Below, piece by piece: positions 20,330 to 30,100 of a stretch of DNA of 64,000 nt. Position 1 is the stretch's first letter. Each line of letters opens with the position of its first letter. The notes below the pieces were generated by a model. That model was given only the letters and a program-made list of their open reading frames with translations. It made no database searches and was not told the origin of the DNA. The position numbers were made by a program, and so were the translations under genes. The DNA is from Symbiodinium microadriaticum (taxonomy: Eukaryota; Sar; Dinophyceae; Suessiales; Symbiodiniaceae): the NCBI GenBank assembly GCA_001939145.1, contig LSRX01000009.1:48823-112822 (forward strand), in the 5' to 3' direction.

Positions 20330-20472
20330 TAGAGTGTATAGAACTCCTAATACCCTAAACCCTAAGCCCATTATAGCACCCTGTAAGAAACCCTAAGTCC
20401 TAAACCCTAAACCCACTATAGCACCCTAAACCCTAACTCCTAAACGAGAACCCAGTTAAAGGAGCCCCTAAG

Positions 20473-20519
20473 CGATCGAGGAATTGAGTCTCAAACGGGC
20501 TGCGGCTCGCCTGCCGGGG
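20473..20519 (+). CDS. Candidate exon, unidentified
   Basis: It follows CTAAG and ends at a GT donor. It is open as IEELSLKRAAARLPG, helical and basic. Short. Confidence 0.32.
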
Positions 20520-20582
20520 GTTGAAGTTTGCGGTGAAGGAGCGAGTCAAGGGACTAAAGGAGAGACCCTTCAAGGGACCCTT

Positions 20583-20670
20583 GGGGTTAGGGTTTAGGGT
20601 TTGGGGTTTAGGGTTTAGGGTTCAGGGTTCAGAGTTTAGGGTTTAGGGTATTAAGGTTTAGGGCTTTATG
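20583..20670. repeat. TTTAGGG-type array
   Basis: TTTAGGG, TTTGGGG and TTCAGGG units follow the candidate exon at 20473-20519. Confidence 0.7.
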
Positions 20671-20794
20671 AGACTATATAAGGGGTATATAAGAGTTATA
20701 TAGGGTATTCGGATTGGGGGTCCCTGGGTCCCTTCTAGGGGTCCCTCCTATTGTCCCTTAAGCGAGACTGTCCCGTAAGCCCTGTTCGCCACAG

Positions 20795-20825
20795 AGCCGC
20801 GGCCCAATGGGTATACGTCAGCCAG
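20795..20825 (+). CDS. Candidate micro-exon
   Basis: It lies between CCACAG and GTGCTC and encodes AAAQWVYVSQ in one open frame. Very short, so low confidence. Confidence 0.22.
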
Positions 20826-21154
20826 GTGCTCCTGAGAGAAATCCCAAAACCTTGAACCTGAAAGGTTTGAACATCCTGAACCCCTTAACCTCAAACCCTA
20901 AAACCTAAACCCTAGACAAGATTTCAGGATTCGCAGGCTTGGGGGTTTAGGGTTAAACGAGCTTCAAAGACGCCAGCACCTTACAGAACCACAGCATTCT
21001 TCAATAGTGAGGTTGCGCTTGAAGATACAGAACATACATAGACGTGCACCCTAAACCCTAACCCCTTAAAACAACAAAACGCGGGCATCGGGGGTGCATA
21101 GCATCCTCCAGAGCACCCTCGCTACAACAAGCTAGTGCCGAGCTAGGTACCCTA

Positions 21155-21250
21155 ACGTAAGGGTTTGGGGTTTAGGGTTTAGGGTTTGGGGTTAAGGGTT
21201 TGGGGTTTAGGGTTTGGGGTTTAGGGTTTAGTGTTTAGGGTTTAGGTACC
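21155..21250. repeat. TTTAGGG/TTTGGGG array flanked by TACCCTAA..GTAAG
   Basis: Alternating TTTGGGG and TTTAGGG units lie between two copies of TACCCTAA(A/C)GTAAG, one on each side (about 21149 and 21247). The flanking duplicate looks like a target duplication of an inserted array. Confidence 0.6.
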
Positions 21251-21348
21251 CTAAAGTAAGCCGTATTGTTGCCAACGCCCCCCAACTGAAAGATGAAGAC
21301 TGAACCACCAGCGAGCCCTCAGCCCCGACGCCCGAACTCCTAAACCGT

Positions 21349-21465
21349 CCCTGTAGCCGAAGAGACCTACCTTTGTAGGGTTCCTGATTATGGTTTCGAT
21401 ATAAGCCCTAAACCCTAAACCCCTAAACCACAAGCGCTAAACCGAAAGAATGTATGCCTACAGGT
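21349..21465. mobile_element. ACCTGTAGCC-family element interrupted by CCCTAAA units
   Basis: The left arm CCCTGTAGCCGAAGAGACC and a right end CCTACAGG are separated by CCCTAAACCCTAAACCCC at about 21405-21428. The copies at 5431-5524 and 23698-23792 lack this insert. Confidence 0.6.
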
Positions 21466-22200
21466 CACACTCCAAGCCCCGAAACTTACAAGTCCCAAGC
21501 CTTCAAAGCACACCGTGTTGCAGAACCCCGTGTGGCGCTCTACGGTTGGGGGTTTAGGATTTAGGGTTTCAGGTTTGGGGTTTAGGGTTTAGGGTTATAG
21601 TCTATAATCCTAAACCCTAAACCCTAGACCTCAAGCAGCTATAGAACCCTGAAAGCATTGACGCATCCAGGCCGGTAGGCTTCTTGCAGTGACAGTTCCC
21701 GACCTCAGGTTCCCCGGACTCGCCAGGAAGGCGTAGGCTCCAAAGTCAGGAAGCAATCTGCAGTTGCTGCAGTGTCTACGGTTCGAACTACGGTTCGAAG
21801 AGTTTTATTGTTTAGGGGTGTGGACGTGAGGATTTTAGGCATGCGGTTGAAGGTGTTGGAGTTTAGGGCTTTTGAATTTTGGCTTTTGGGGTTCAGTGCG
21901 CATGTAGGGTGTTTATGGCTTAGGGTTTAGGCCCCAAACTCAGGAAGACAACTCCAAGAGCAAGGCGAGCCAAAGGGGAACCCTGTTGCAAGAAACCATC
22001 CGGAAAAGGGCCGCAGATTTTACAGTGGCGTGCAGGCTAGGGATGGGATGGCTATGTTCGTGTCAAGGTCGAAAATCGGGGTTCAGGTTTTCTCTTCGTA
22101 GGTCTAGTGCAGTTTCCTTAGCCGCTGTTCTGTTGCGGTTCGGTGAAGTCCTCGGTGACACTGAAAAGCTATCAGTGTGTCGCACTGTCTTTGGCTCTCT

Positions 22201-22418
22201 TGTTCTTAGTAGGGAATGGGGGAATGGATCCCTCTGATAGTCCCTTCAGGTCCCCTATAGTAGTCCCAAGAACCAATTCCTCCATCCTAAACCCTAAACC
22301 CTAAACCCTAAACCCTAAACCCTAAACCCTAAACCCTGAACCCTAAACCCTAAACCCTAAACCCTGAACCCTAAACCCTAAACCCTAAACCCTAAACCCC
22401 ATTCCCTACTAAGAACCA
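22201..22418. mobile_element. CTGGTTCTTAGTAGGG-family element split by a telomere-like array
   Basis: The left part reads TGTTCTTAGTAGGGAATGG and onwards to CCTCCAT at 22285. The right part resumes at about 22400 with ATTCCCTACTAAGAACCA. In the intact copy (14892-14987) CCTCCAT and TCCCTACT are contiguous. The array lies exactly between them. Confidence 0.8.
22286..22400. repeat. Near-perfect CCCTAAA array inserted in an inverted-repeat element
   Basis: About sixteen CCCTAAA units with two CCCTGAA variants 42 bases apart or less. This is one of the most regular arrays in the window, which suggests recent origin. Confidence 0.88.
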
Positions 22419-22634
22419 GTCAGTTGGGTCTGACACTCGTGTTGCGGCTGCAGCTCCTGGGCTTCGGTGCCTGGGCGTCCCAGGCAGAACCAACACTCCG
22501 AGCTCTAAGCCCCACCCTTAGGGTTTGGGGTTTAGGGTTTAGGGTTTGGGGTTTCGGGTTTAGGGTTTAGGGTAAGCTTCTTCTGGGGTTCGAGGTTTAA
22601 GGAAAAAGGGACGCGGAGTAAAGCCATCTACATG

Positions 22635-22700
22635 AGGGTCCCTTTTTTAAAGTCACAAGAAGGACCCTAAGAGGGGCCCTAGTTTAGAGAGCTACCCACC
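22635..22700. mobile_element. Right half of a TGGGTAGTTCTCTAAA-family element
   Basis: GGACCCTAAGAGGGGCCCTA leads to TTTAGAGAGCTACCCA. The left half is diverged or missing. Confidence 0.5.
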
Positions 22701-23490
22701 TACGGTTTCTGTGGGTTGTTTTTGTTGATGAATAGGTTTAGGTGTCTTCGAAACAGCAAAGCCCCCGGCAAGATGCTTATATAGCCCTAAGAGTGTCCAG
22801 CTCTAAATGACATCCAGCCCCAAACGCTAAAGCCTAAGTTAAGGGCTAAACTGAACGCCCCGGCTAGGTTCAGGGTTTAAGTGGTTCAGAACTTTCGATC
22901 TTAAATTCATGCTGTTTGCAGGTTTTTGCAGATCGAATGCTGGTGTTCGGAGAGTGTCGCGCTATATCCAATACTGGGCTTCGAGGCCTCTAGAGTTTTC
23001 ACAGAGTCTCATGTGTTTTCTTTGTAAAGTTTTCGTTTTCCTGTCAACTCGGTTTTGGGATTTGGGGGTCATCTGTGACCCCTGAAGTGTGACTTGTGGT
23101 GAGCGCATTGCTCAGAGGGTTCTTCTCAACTGCAGAAGCCCAATAAGGCACCTAACTTCAGATGCGTAGTATATCGAGGACCCCCCCCTGAGCATCTGAC
23201 ACCTAAACGAAGCCCTAACCCTAAACCTTGAGCCCTTAAAACCTAAACCACAAAACCTAAACCCTCACGACAACTTCGGCAAGTGCTTTCGTGGCTGACA
23301 GTTTCGGTGCTGGGTTCGTTTCGGAATGCAGAGTTCGTGGGTTCAGGAGTTTTGCTTTAGAGGCTCAGGGTTTATGGTTAAGGGTCTCAGGTTCTGGATT
23401 GAGCTGCCATGGCCAAGCGCGAGTCATGAGACCGAGTTTTTCGTGCTTCTGTCCTCAAACTGGGGTTAAGAGGCTGCGGATTCAAAGCAG

Positions 23491-23552
23491 CACAGGGCAG
23501 CACGACAACCCCCCGTCCCAAACAGACGGCAACCGTCGAAGCAGCTGGATAC
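23491..23552 (+). CDS. Candidate exon, unidentified
   Basis: It lies between AAAGCAG and the strong donor GTAAGT. It is open (HDNPPSQTDGNRRSSWI) with polar composition. The family is unknown. Confidence 0.38.
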
Positions 23553-23697
23553 GTAAGTTTTGACTCCTAAACCCTAAGTTTTGAGAACCGAACCCACCGA
23601 CCCTGCCGCGTTAACAGCTTAACCTGGAGCATCAGCAGACAAGACTACCATCTAACAGAGCTCTGCACCCCCAAAGTCAGTAGCACACTCTAAACCC

Positions 23698-23792
23698 TAC
23701 CCGTAGCCGAAAAGACCTACCTTTTCCGGGTTCACTATTATGGTTTTCTATATATAGTTCCTTAAAAGGATAGGTCTTTTGGGGCACAGGTA
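23698..23792. mobile_element. Short inverted-repeat element (ACCTGTAGCC family)
   Basis: It begins TACCCGTAGCCGAAAAGACC and ends GGCACAGGTA. It matches 5431-5524 in inverted orientation of the centre. Confidence 0.72.
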
Positions 23793-24094
23793 AGCCCTAG
23801 GCCCCACTCAACAGCGAGGCTTGGGGGTTCGCGCAGCCCTGAATTGCATAGCGCTGCCCTCCCCACCGAGTGCCTGTGCAGATCGGTTTGGGGACTGATG
23901 ACCCCGAAGCTCTGCTCCCGTGGCTTCCGGGAGATTTGGGGTTACGATTTTGGGGTTTGATGATAAAGGAGTGGAGTTCAGAGAGCAGTTGCCGTAGGGA
24001 GGAACAATGGCAATGCTATGCACGCAGGAGCGATGGCGGTCAAGGGAAGTAGCATTGGAGGTTGGCATATAAGATACATAGTGGTGTCGTCGTA

Positions 24095-24250
24095 GTGGCA
24101 GCAGTAGCAGCAGCAGCAGCGGCAGTGGCAGTTGTAGTAGCGGTAGCGATAGCCGTAGTGCCGGCAGCGGCAGCGGCAGGAGTAGGAATGGAGTAAGGAG
24201 TAAGGAATAAGGAGTAGTATGGAAGTCGTAGTGGCCAGCAAAAGTAGTTC

Positions 24251-24337
<87 letters not shown>

Positions 24338-24348
24338 AAGTAGCAGTT

Positions 24349-24434
<86 letters not shown>

Positions 24435-24435
24435 C

Positions 24436-24486
<51 letters not shown>

Positions 24487-24602
24487 TCAGTAGCAGTAGC
24501 AGTAGCAGTAGTAGAGGAGTAGTAGTAGTAGTAGTAGTAGTAGTAGGAGGAGGAGGAGGAGGAGGAGGAGGAGGAGGAGTAGTAGTAGTAGTAGTAGTAT
24601 GA

Positions 24603-24696
<94 letters not shown>

Positions 24697-24702
24697 CAGC
24701 AT

Positions 24703-24773
<71 letters not shown>

Positions 24774-24775
24774 GT
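24095..24775. repeat. Long TAG/CAG trinucleotide tract
   Basis: Blocks of (TAG)n, (CAG)n and (AGG)n extend for nearly 700 bp. Frames across it translate to poly-Ser, poly-Val, poly-Leu, poly-Ala or poly-Thr on one strand or the other; I regard none as a gene. Confidence 0.9.
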
Positions 24776-26297
24776 AGCTATCCTGGCAAACACTTGTCCC
24801 GAAGCACTCCAAGAAGCGGAGACGGGATCCTTTGAGAGGAATTCGAGTTTGTCAGAGCATGCAGTTGTGGTGCCAGTATATGCTCGGCTAATACGTAGAC
24901 ATGTCTGCAGGGTTTAGGGTTTAGGGCTTAGGGTTCAACTGTACAGCCGTTCATGCTCAGGGTTGCAATGAGAAGGGCTCACATCAGACTGTTGACCGTA
25001 AATTCAAATCTCAACAGATGATGGTTGTTTGGCTTGTTTCCGGAGGCATCCCCTTGAGCTGAGTTCTCGAATGCCCAACCCCAAACCTTAGAATTGACTG
25101 GGTTCTTATAGCCTAAAAATCCTTTTAGGGGCTTACGGGGTTTGGGGAACTGTCTGGGTTCTTATAGTCTAGCATGACTCTAAGAATTTGACCTTCGTTT
25201 TCTGTTCTCCTTGGGTTGTTGTGGAAGCAAATAAATCAGAAGCGTTGCCGCAGTCCTTCTCTTAACAAGTTTAAGTGCGAACTTAAGTGACGGGTATCAA
25301 ACTGTCCCGAGACCGCAATAATGATTATTGTCGATTATGACTGTTGCTGCTACCGCTATTGAAGTTATTGCTAGTGTTATGTTGGTCTGACCATTTCTTA
25401 TCCGTCTCACGATAGTTCTGGCAGTGAGATCCTTCCTGATAGTGGTGGTAGTGCTATTTCCATGTTGCGCACATGTGTTTTACTTGTTGGTTGGTGCTTT
25501 TCGATTTATTAGTGTTATTATTGTCAGTTAAGGCCACTACTATTATTACTGTTGCCACTACTACTTGGTTTTAGTATTGTCATTGCTGCTACTATGATGA
25601 TAGGTATGCGCACCAAACTTGCGGTGAAGCCAGAGTTTAGGGCTCAGGAAGGATTCCGTAACGCTGTTTTGGGTCTAGAATTTTAGGGCTAAACCCAACG
25701 GTTAGGGTTTAGGGATTACTCTTGGTACCCCAACAAAAGGCGCCGTGGCTTCGAAGATGATCGTTCCAAGCTAACGGGAGATCTCTCTGGGCCCTTATAA
25801 ACCCCTTATTAACCAGGGTTTAGGGTTTAGGGTTTCGGGGTTTAGGGGTTTAGGGTTTAGGGCTTAGGGTTTAGGGTATACGCTTCTTATAACTCTCGAT
25901 AGACCCCTTATGGATTCCTATAGTACCTGTACAGTAATGAGAATCATAACGTCATAGCAGGGAAGCTCAGGCCCAAGTATTAGACACGTCCCTGTCGGCT
26001 TCAGCTTAAGTTGTTAGTAACGCTATCCCCCTGCAGTCCGTATAGAACTGTGCTAGGGTTTAGGGTTGAGGGTTGAGGGTTCATGGTTTAGGGTTCGTAT
26101 TCATCAATCAAAGGCCCTATCTCGCCCACTGCAGCGGCTATACCCGATAACCCTAAACTCTAAACCCTAAACCCTCTCGGAGCGCAAGCGACGAAAAAGG
26201 CCCTTAAAAAAAACCCTGAACCCTGAACCCTAAACCCTAAACCGTAATCCTTCAACCCTGAACTCTTAACCCCAGTCTCTCTTTCCTACACACCAAT
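24776..26297. other. Unassigned sequence with scattered telomere-like units
   Basis: It contains a CTGGGTTCTTATAG motif repeated at about 25098 and 25158, TTTAGGG units at 25815-25880 and 26053-26095, and CCCTAAA units at 26160-26250. No gene is supported. Confidence 0.4.
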
Positions 26298-26311
26298 TGG
26301 GTTTAGGGTTT
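26298..26311. repeat. Possible LINE target-site duplication, 3' side
   Basis: TGGGTTTAGGGTTT occurs here and again at 37562-37575, exactly outside the two ends I infer for the LINE. Both share the unusual T before GGG. Because such heptamers are common in the window, chance agreement is possible. Confidence 0.55.
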
Positions 26312-26365
26312 TTTGACATGATGTCTGAACCCTTACGGTGCACACTCGCATGCAAGTCTGACGAG

Positions 26366-27127
26366 CTAAGCGTCGAGCCACGCTGTGGCAACTCGCGGCG
26401 GTGGAACCCCTGTGTTGGGGCCCACAAAAAGACGACCGTTACGGTAACGGGCCATCCAGGCTCCATTGCGAAACACCCTTTGGGCGTTCGGCGTAACGGG
26501 CTCAAAATTGCAGAGCTCCAAGATGAGCAAAATCAAGTCCTGCTTCTGTTTGGGCTGCTGCCACAGTGTGAGGGGCAAATCTTCCGCGGAAAGTTGCTGC
26601 CACGCCCTACTCTCAACGATACTCTTAGCAAGGCTCTGCCAATGCTGGGGCTCGGAGAACTCACACTTGAAAAACTGCTGCAGCTGCGATCGCCAGAGAG
26701 GAACCTGGCGAGGGACAAGCCTGGGCAGTGCTGGAGGGTTGAGGGAGGTCCACCATGGCGACGCGCATGGAGTACGCACAGCCGGCTTCCATGCGAACGT
26801 GGCTTCTGGACGCACGATGGCCTCAGGAGCCCTGTCAGCGTTTTCAGTAATACGCAGGCAAAGCTCGGCCTGGCGTAGGTGCTGGCGAAGCCTGTAGGTA
26901 TCCCAAAACTCCGTGCGACAAACATAGCAGTAGGACCCCTGCGCAGCAATTGTGGATCTAGCCTGTACCCCATGCGCCTTGGCCATATGGGAGGCGCATG
27001 CGGCTGCAGTAGAAAACGTAAGGTCGCATATAGCGCAGGCAACCGCGTCTGCGCCTTCCTTACGGCTCTCAGGGAGCTTGCACATCTGAGCCACTGTTTG
27101 GACTGAGCGTCCCGCAGTGCGCGTAGC
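26366..27127 (-). CDS. LINE ORF3 C-terminal part with C2H2 zinc fingers, in shifted frame
   Basis: This frame lies -1 relative to the main ORF3 frame and opens after a TGA at about 27128. It encodes a C2H2 finger (CAICDLTF, spacing C-x2-C-x12-H-x4-H) and a second finger-like motif (CYVCRTEF, C-x2-C-x12-H-x6-C), then a tail ending at 26366. Zinc fingers of this kind are common at the C termini of LINE proteins and bind nucleic acid. The main frame continues open to 26533 but its peptide there has no fingers, so a single-base change or programmed shift between about 27095 and 27128 best explains the arrangement. Confidence 0.7.
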   Translation of the reverse strand, partial: ATRTAGRSVQTVAQMCKLPESRKEGADAVACAICDLTFSTAAACASHMAKAHGVQARSTIAAQGSYCYVCRTEFWDTYRLRQHLRQAELCLRITENADRAPEAIVRPEATFAWKPAVRTPCASPWWTSLNPPALPRLVPRQVPLWRSQLQQFFKCEFSEPQHWQSLAKSIVESRAWQQLSAEDLPLTLWQQPKQKQDLILLILELCNFEPVTPNAQRVFRNGAWMARYRNGRLFVGPNTGVPPPRVATAWLDA

Positions 27128-30100
27128 TCATCGAGTTTCTCGGCCTGAGCCCCCTGCCGGCGCTTGCGGATGCGCCGCAAGAAACTGCGAGCCCAGCGTC
27201 CCGCAAGGTCGGGGTGCTCCACAATGGCTTCCCAGAGCTGCTGTTCGGAAGCAGCGGTGGTTCTCGCAACTCGAGAAAGGGCTTGTCTAGCCTCTTGTAT
27301 CCAGGGCCCTTGGGAGGTCCACATGACCCGAAGGCTGGCCGAGCTGTCCTGTAGTAGCCATCCTAAATGTCGTACCAAGTCGGCATCTCTGGTTTCTTGT
27401 GCAGTGGCTACGGCAAGCAGCTCACAAATCTCAAGATCAGTGAGATGACGAGAAGACAGACCCGTAATTTTACGGAAGGCTCTGCGAAGAAGCTCAGCGT
27501 ATCCTACTTCATACTTTTTGCGCTCCTGCTGGCTGCGGAGCACCCACAATCCAGCGCCGTGGCGAAATCTGGCAATGGGCATAGCCAGCAACAGATCCAC
27601 TCTCTCTGGAATTGCCAGGTGCTTGTTTTTGAGCAATCGGAGCATGGGGCAGAGCATATCTCGCGCCAGCTGGAGGCGTCTTTGGATGTCAGCCGCATCC
27701 GTGCCCGAGGCAGAGATGACAGAGCCCAGGTGGACATAGTCGGGCACTAGTCCAATGCTGGCGGAGTTGCCATCGCCCTGTACGAACTCTACCCTTGCCT
27801 CAGTGGCGCAAAGGTGCTCCTTGCGAAAGATCCGGCTGCGAGGCCCTTGGAAGATAGGCACGACTTCGGACTTGCCTGCGCCTAGATTAATATCAATGCC
27901 CATACGTTGGAGCTCCCGTGCGATGCAAGTCATCAGCTCAGAAACGGCCTTGAGGACCAGCGGGGGAGTCTGAGCTTGGACGGGTACCGCCAGGTCGTCC
28001 ATCCATGTCGGGCTTGGTACAGGCGCAGACGTGCCGTCCTGCAAGGTAAGCTGGGCCGCACGTCCTGCAATTTGCATGGTTTCCTCGATGTGCCCGAGTG
28101 CCTCTGCAAAGAGCACCTGAAATTGCACGTCCGCCAGAGGACTTCCGGGTGAGGTCCCTGTGCGGGTCTTGTAGAAGTGCAAATCGGCATCTCCTGTGGC
28201 AAACCAGGTGCCTGTCAGTGACGCGGCAAGGAGGCTGCGAACTGCAGGGTCCACGCCCGCCGTGGAGAGCAGTCCTGGGCCAATTGCATCCGCAAGGAAT
28301 TGCAGTCTGTCCCTGGGACAGTCATAGACTGCGTCTGCGAGCTCGGCAAGGTAGTCTGCCGGGTGATGAAAATCCCGCCCCAGGAGCCGCTCACGCACGG
28401 TAGCATAGAAGGCGTTGCGGCCATCTACGAAGATAAGTGCTCCGCACGCTCCGCTGTCTTTGAGGAAATTCATGAAACCGCGGGCAGTGGCCATTGGCAC
28501 CTGGAGTGGCGCCTTTGGTCTGCTGCCCCCTTGGCCTGGAGTACGAAGTGACTCCAGTGCTTGAAGAAGAGGAGTGCGCAGTGCTGTGCCAATGGCTTTA
28601 ATGGCCGGCTCACAAAGCAAAATGCTTCTCCACGCGTCAAGCTGGCTGGGGTGCTTTTGTGGCTTTGGGATGGCGTGCGCCAGACCTCCAGTCCAAAGCG
28701 TGGGCAGGCTACCTCTGAGCTGCGCCTTATAGACGATGGGCGCGTGCAGTGCCGCAGCCCCGACGGGGTCTGCTCGGTAAAGCTCAGCAGGAAGACCGGA
28801 GGGGCCCGCGGCTTTCCGGACTTTGAGAGCGCTGAAACCTTGAGCCAGAGCAGGGATGCTGAGGTGTTTGCTGGCAGGCATTTGGATGTCGCAAGGGCCT
28901 CTGGGGGCGGCCTTCAAATCCTCCGCCGCAGTGAGCTGCGCCCTTTCCGCCTTGGCAAAGTGATCACCCAATGCCTTGAAGGAATCTGCCACTGGTAGTC
29001 CATCAGCTTTGCTGACAATGACGGGGGCAAGCTTGGGCTCCTTGAAACGCCGCCCTGCACGGATAATGTTGCGAAAGGCAGTGTACAGAGCCTCTGGCCC
29101 GGCGGCCCGAGCTTCAGCTAGGGCAGTTCTGGAAGCTTCGGCCGCATCATTCCTTGCCGAAATCTTGATCAGGGCGCTGCACCTGCGCTGCTGCAATGCA
29201 ATTGCCGTGAGGTTGAGACGGCGCATGTGAGCCTGCATGGGATCCTTAGGCTGCCCCCGCCATGCAGCAAAAACTTCCCCGATTACATGATGGAGGTGGA
29301 CCTGCTTGAGCTGGTGCTGCAGTCGCTTGAGATCACGCCTGTCCTGCACCCTGGTCCAGGTGGCTTGGGAGATGATCCCGGACCTTGGTTTTCGAGCTGG
29401 TCGCGGGAATGCGGACACAAGCTCAGTGCGAAAATGCTGATTGAGTATCGCCAAATGCTGGTCCACATCCAGCTCCCAGTCAACTGTTGGCGCACACGCC
29501 ATGATGTGCTGGATGCGGGCTTTTCCTTCAGGGGTGCGCATGGCTGCAGTATCCAACCCCTTGGAGGGCGTGTTGGTGGCGGAGCCACAAACCCAAGTGA
29601 GCCTAGCGGTCACTGGAAAGTGATCGTGCTCGGCGCAGCCCTGAAAATGTTGCGCGGTCCCTATCAGAGTGAAACCAGGACCAAGTTGTTGTGGCACGAG
29701 CAGGTAGTCCAGGCACGCAGGTTGCTGTTGGGGGCCGTGGTAGCTGACGACTCGGGCTCCAGTGGAAAGCATATTGGAGGAGGTCTTCATGCTAAACAGC
29801 TGTGCGTAAGCTGCCAGATGCTGCGCATTGCTATTGAGAGCAGCTTCAGCAGCTGGGGCTTCTAGGCGCCACTCAAAACGTGCATTCGCGTCGAGCAGAA
29901 CGATTGGTGTGTGCCTTGGGGGAATGCGCCGCATGAGGCTGCTGAGATGTCGCCACCATGTCTGCCTTTCAGCCTCGCTTGCCACGCTTGTTGGCGCGTG
30001 TGCCGTTAGCAGCGCAAAAGACTGTCCGCCCGCTCTGGCCGTGGCTAAGAGGTGCCTTGGACCGGCACTGACGATGGAGAAACCGTTAGGGTCCCACGTG

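Noticed and set aside
21770..21800. tRNA-like GGTTCGAA motifs (also 46313-46330 and 51790)
   Set aside because: No cloverleaf partner arms could be placed around them; no tRNA or rRNA gene is supported in the window.
24095..24793. Long frames translating to poly-Leu, poly-Ser, poly-Ala or poly-Thr
   Set aside because: They are direct translations of TAG/CAG trinucleotide tracts, occur on both strands, and have no unique flanking protein sequence. The same holds at 18136-18677, 40757-41114, 44278-44708, 45014-46057 and 52526-52822.
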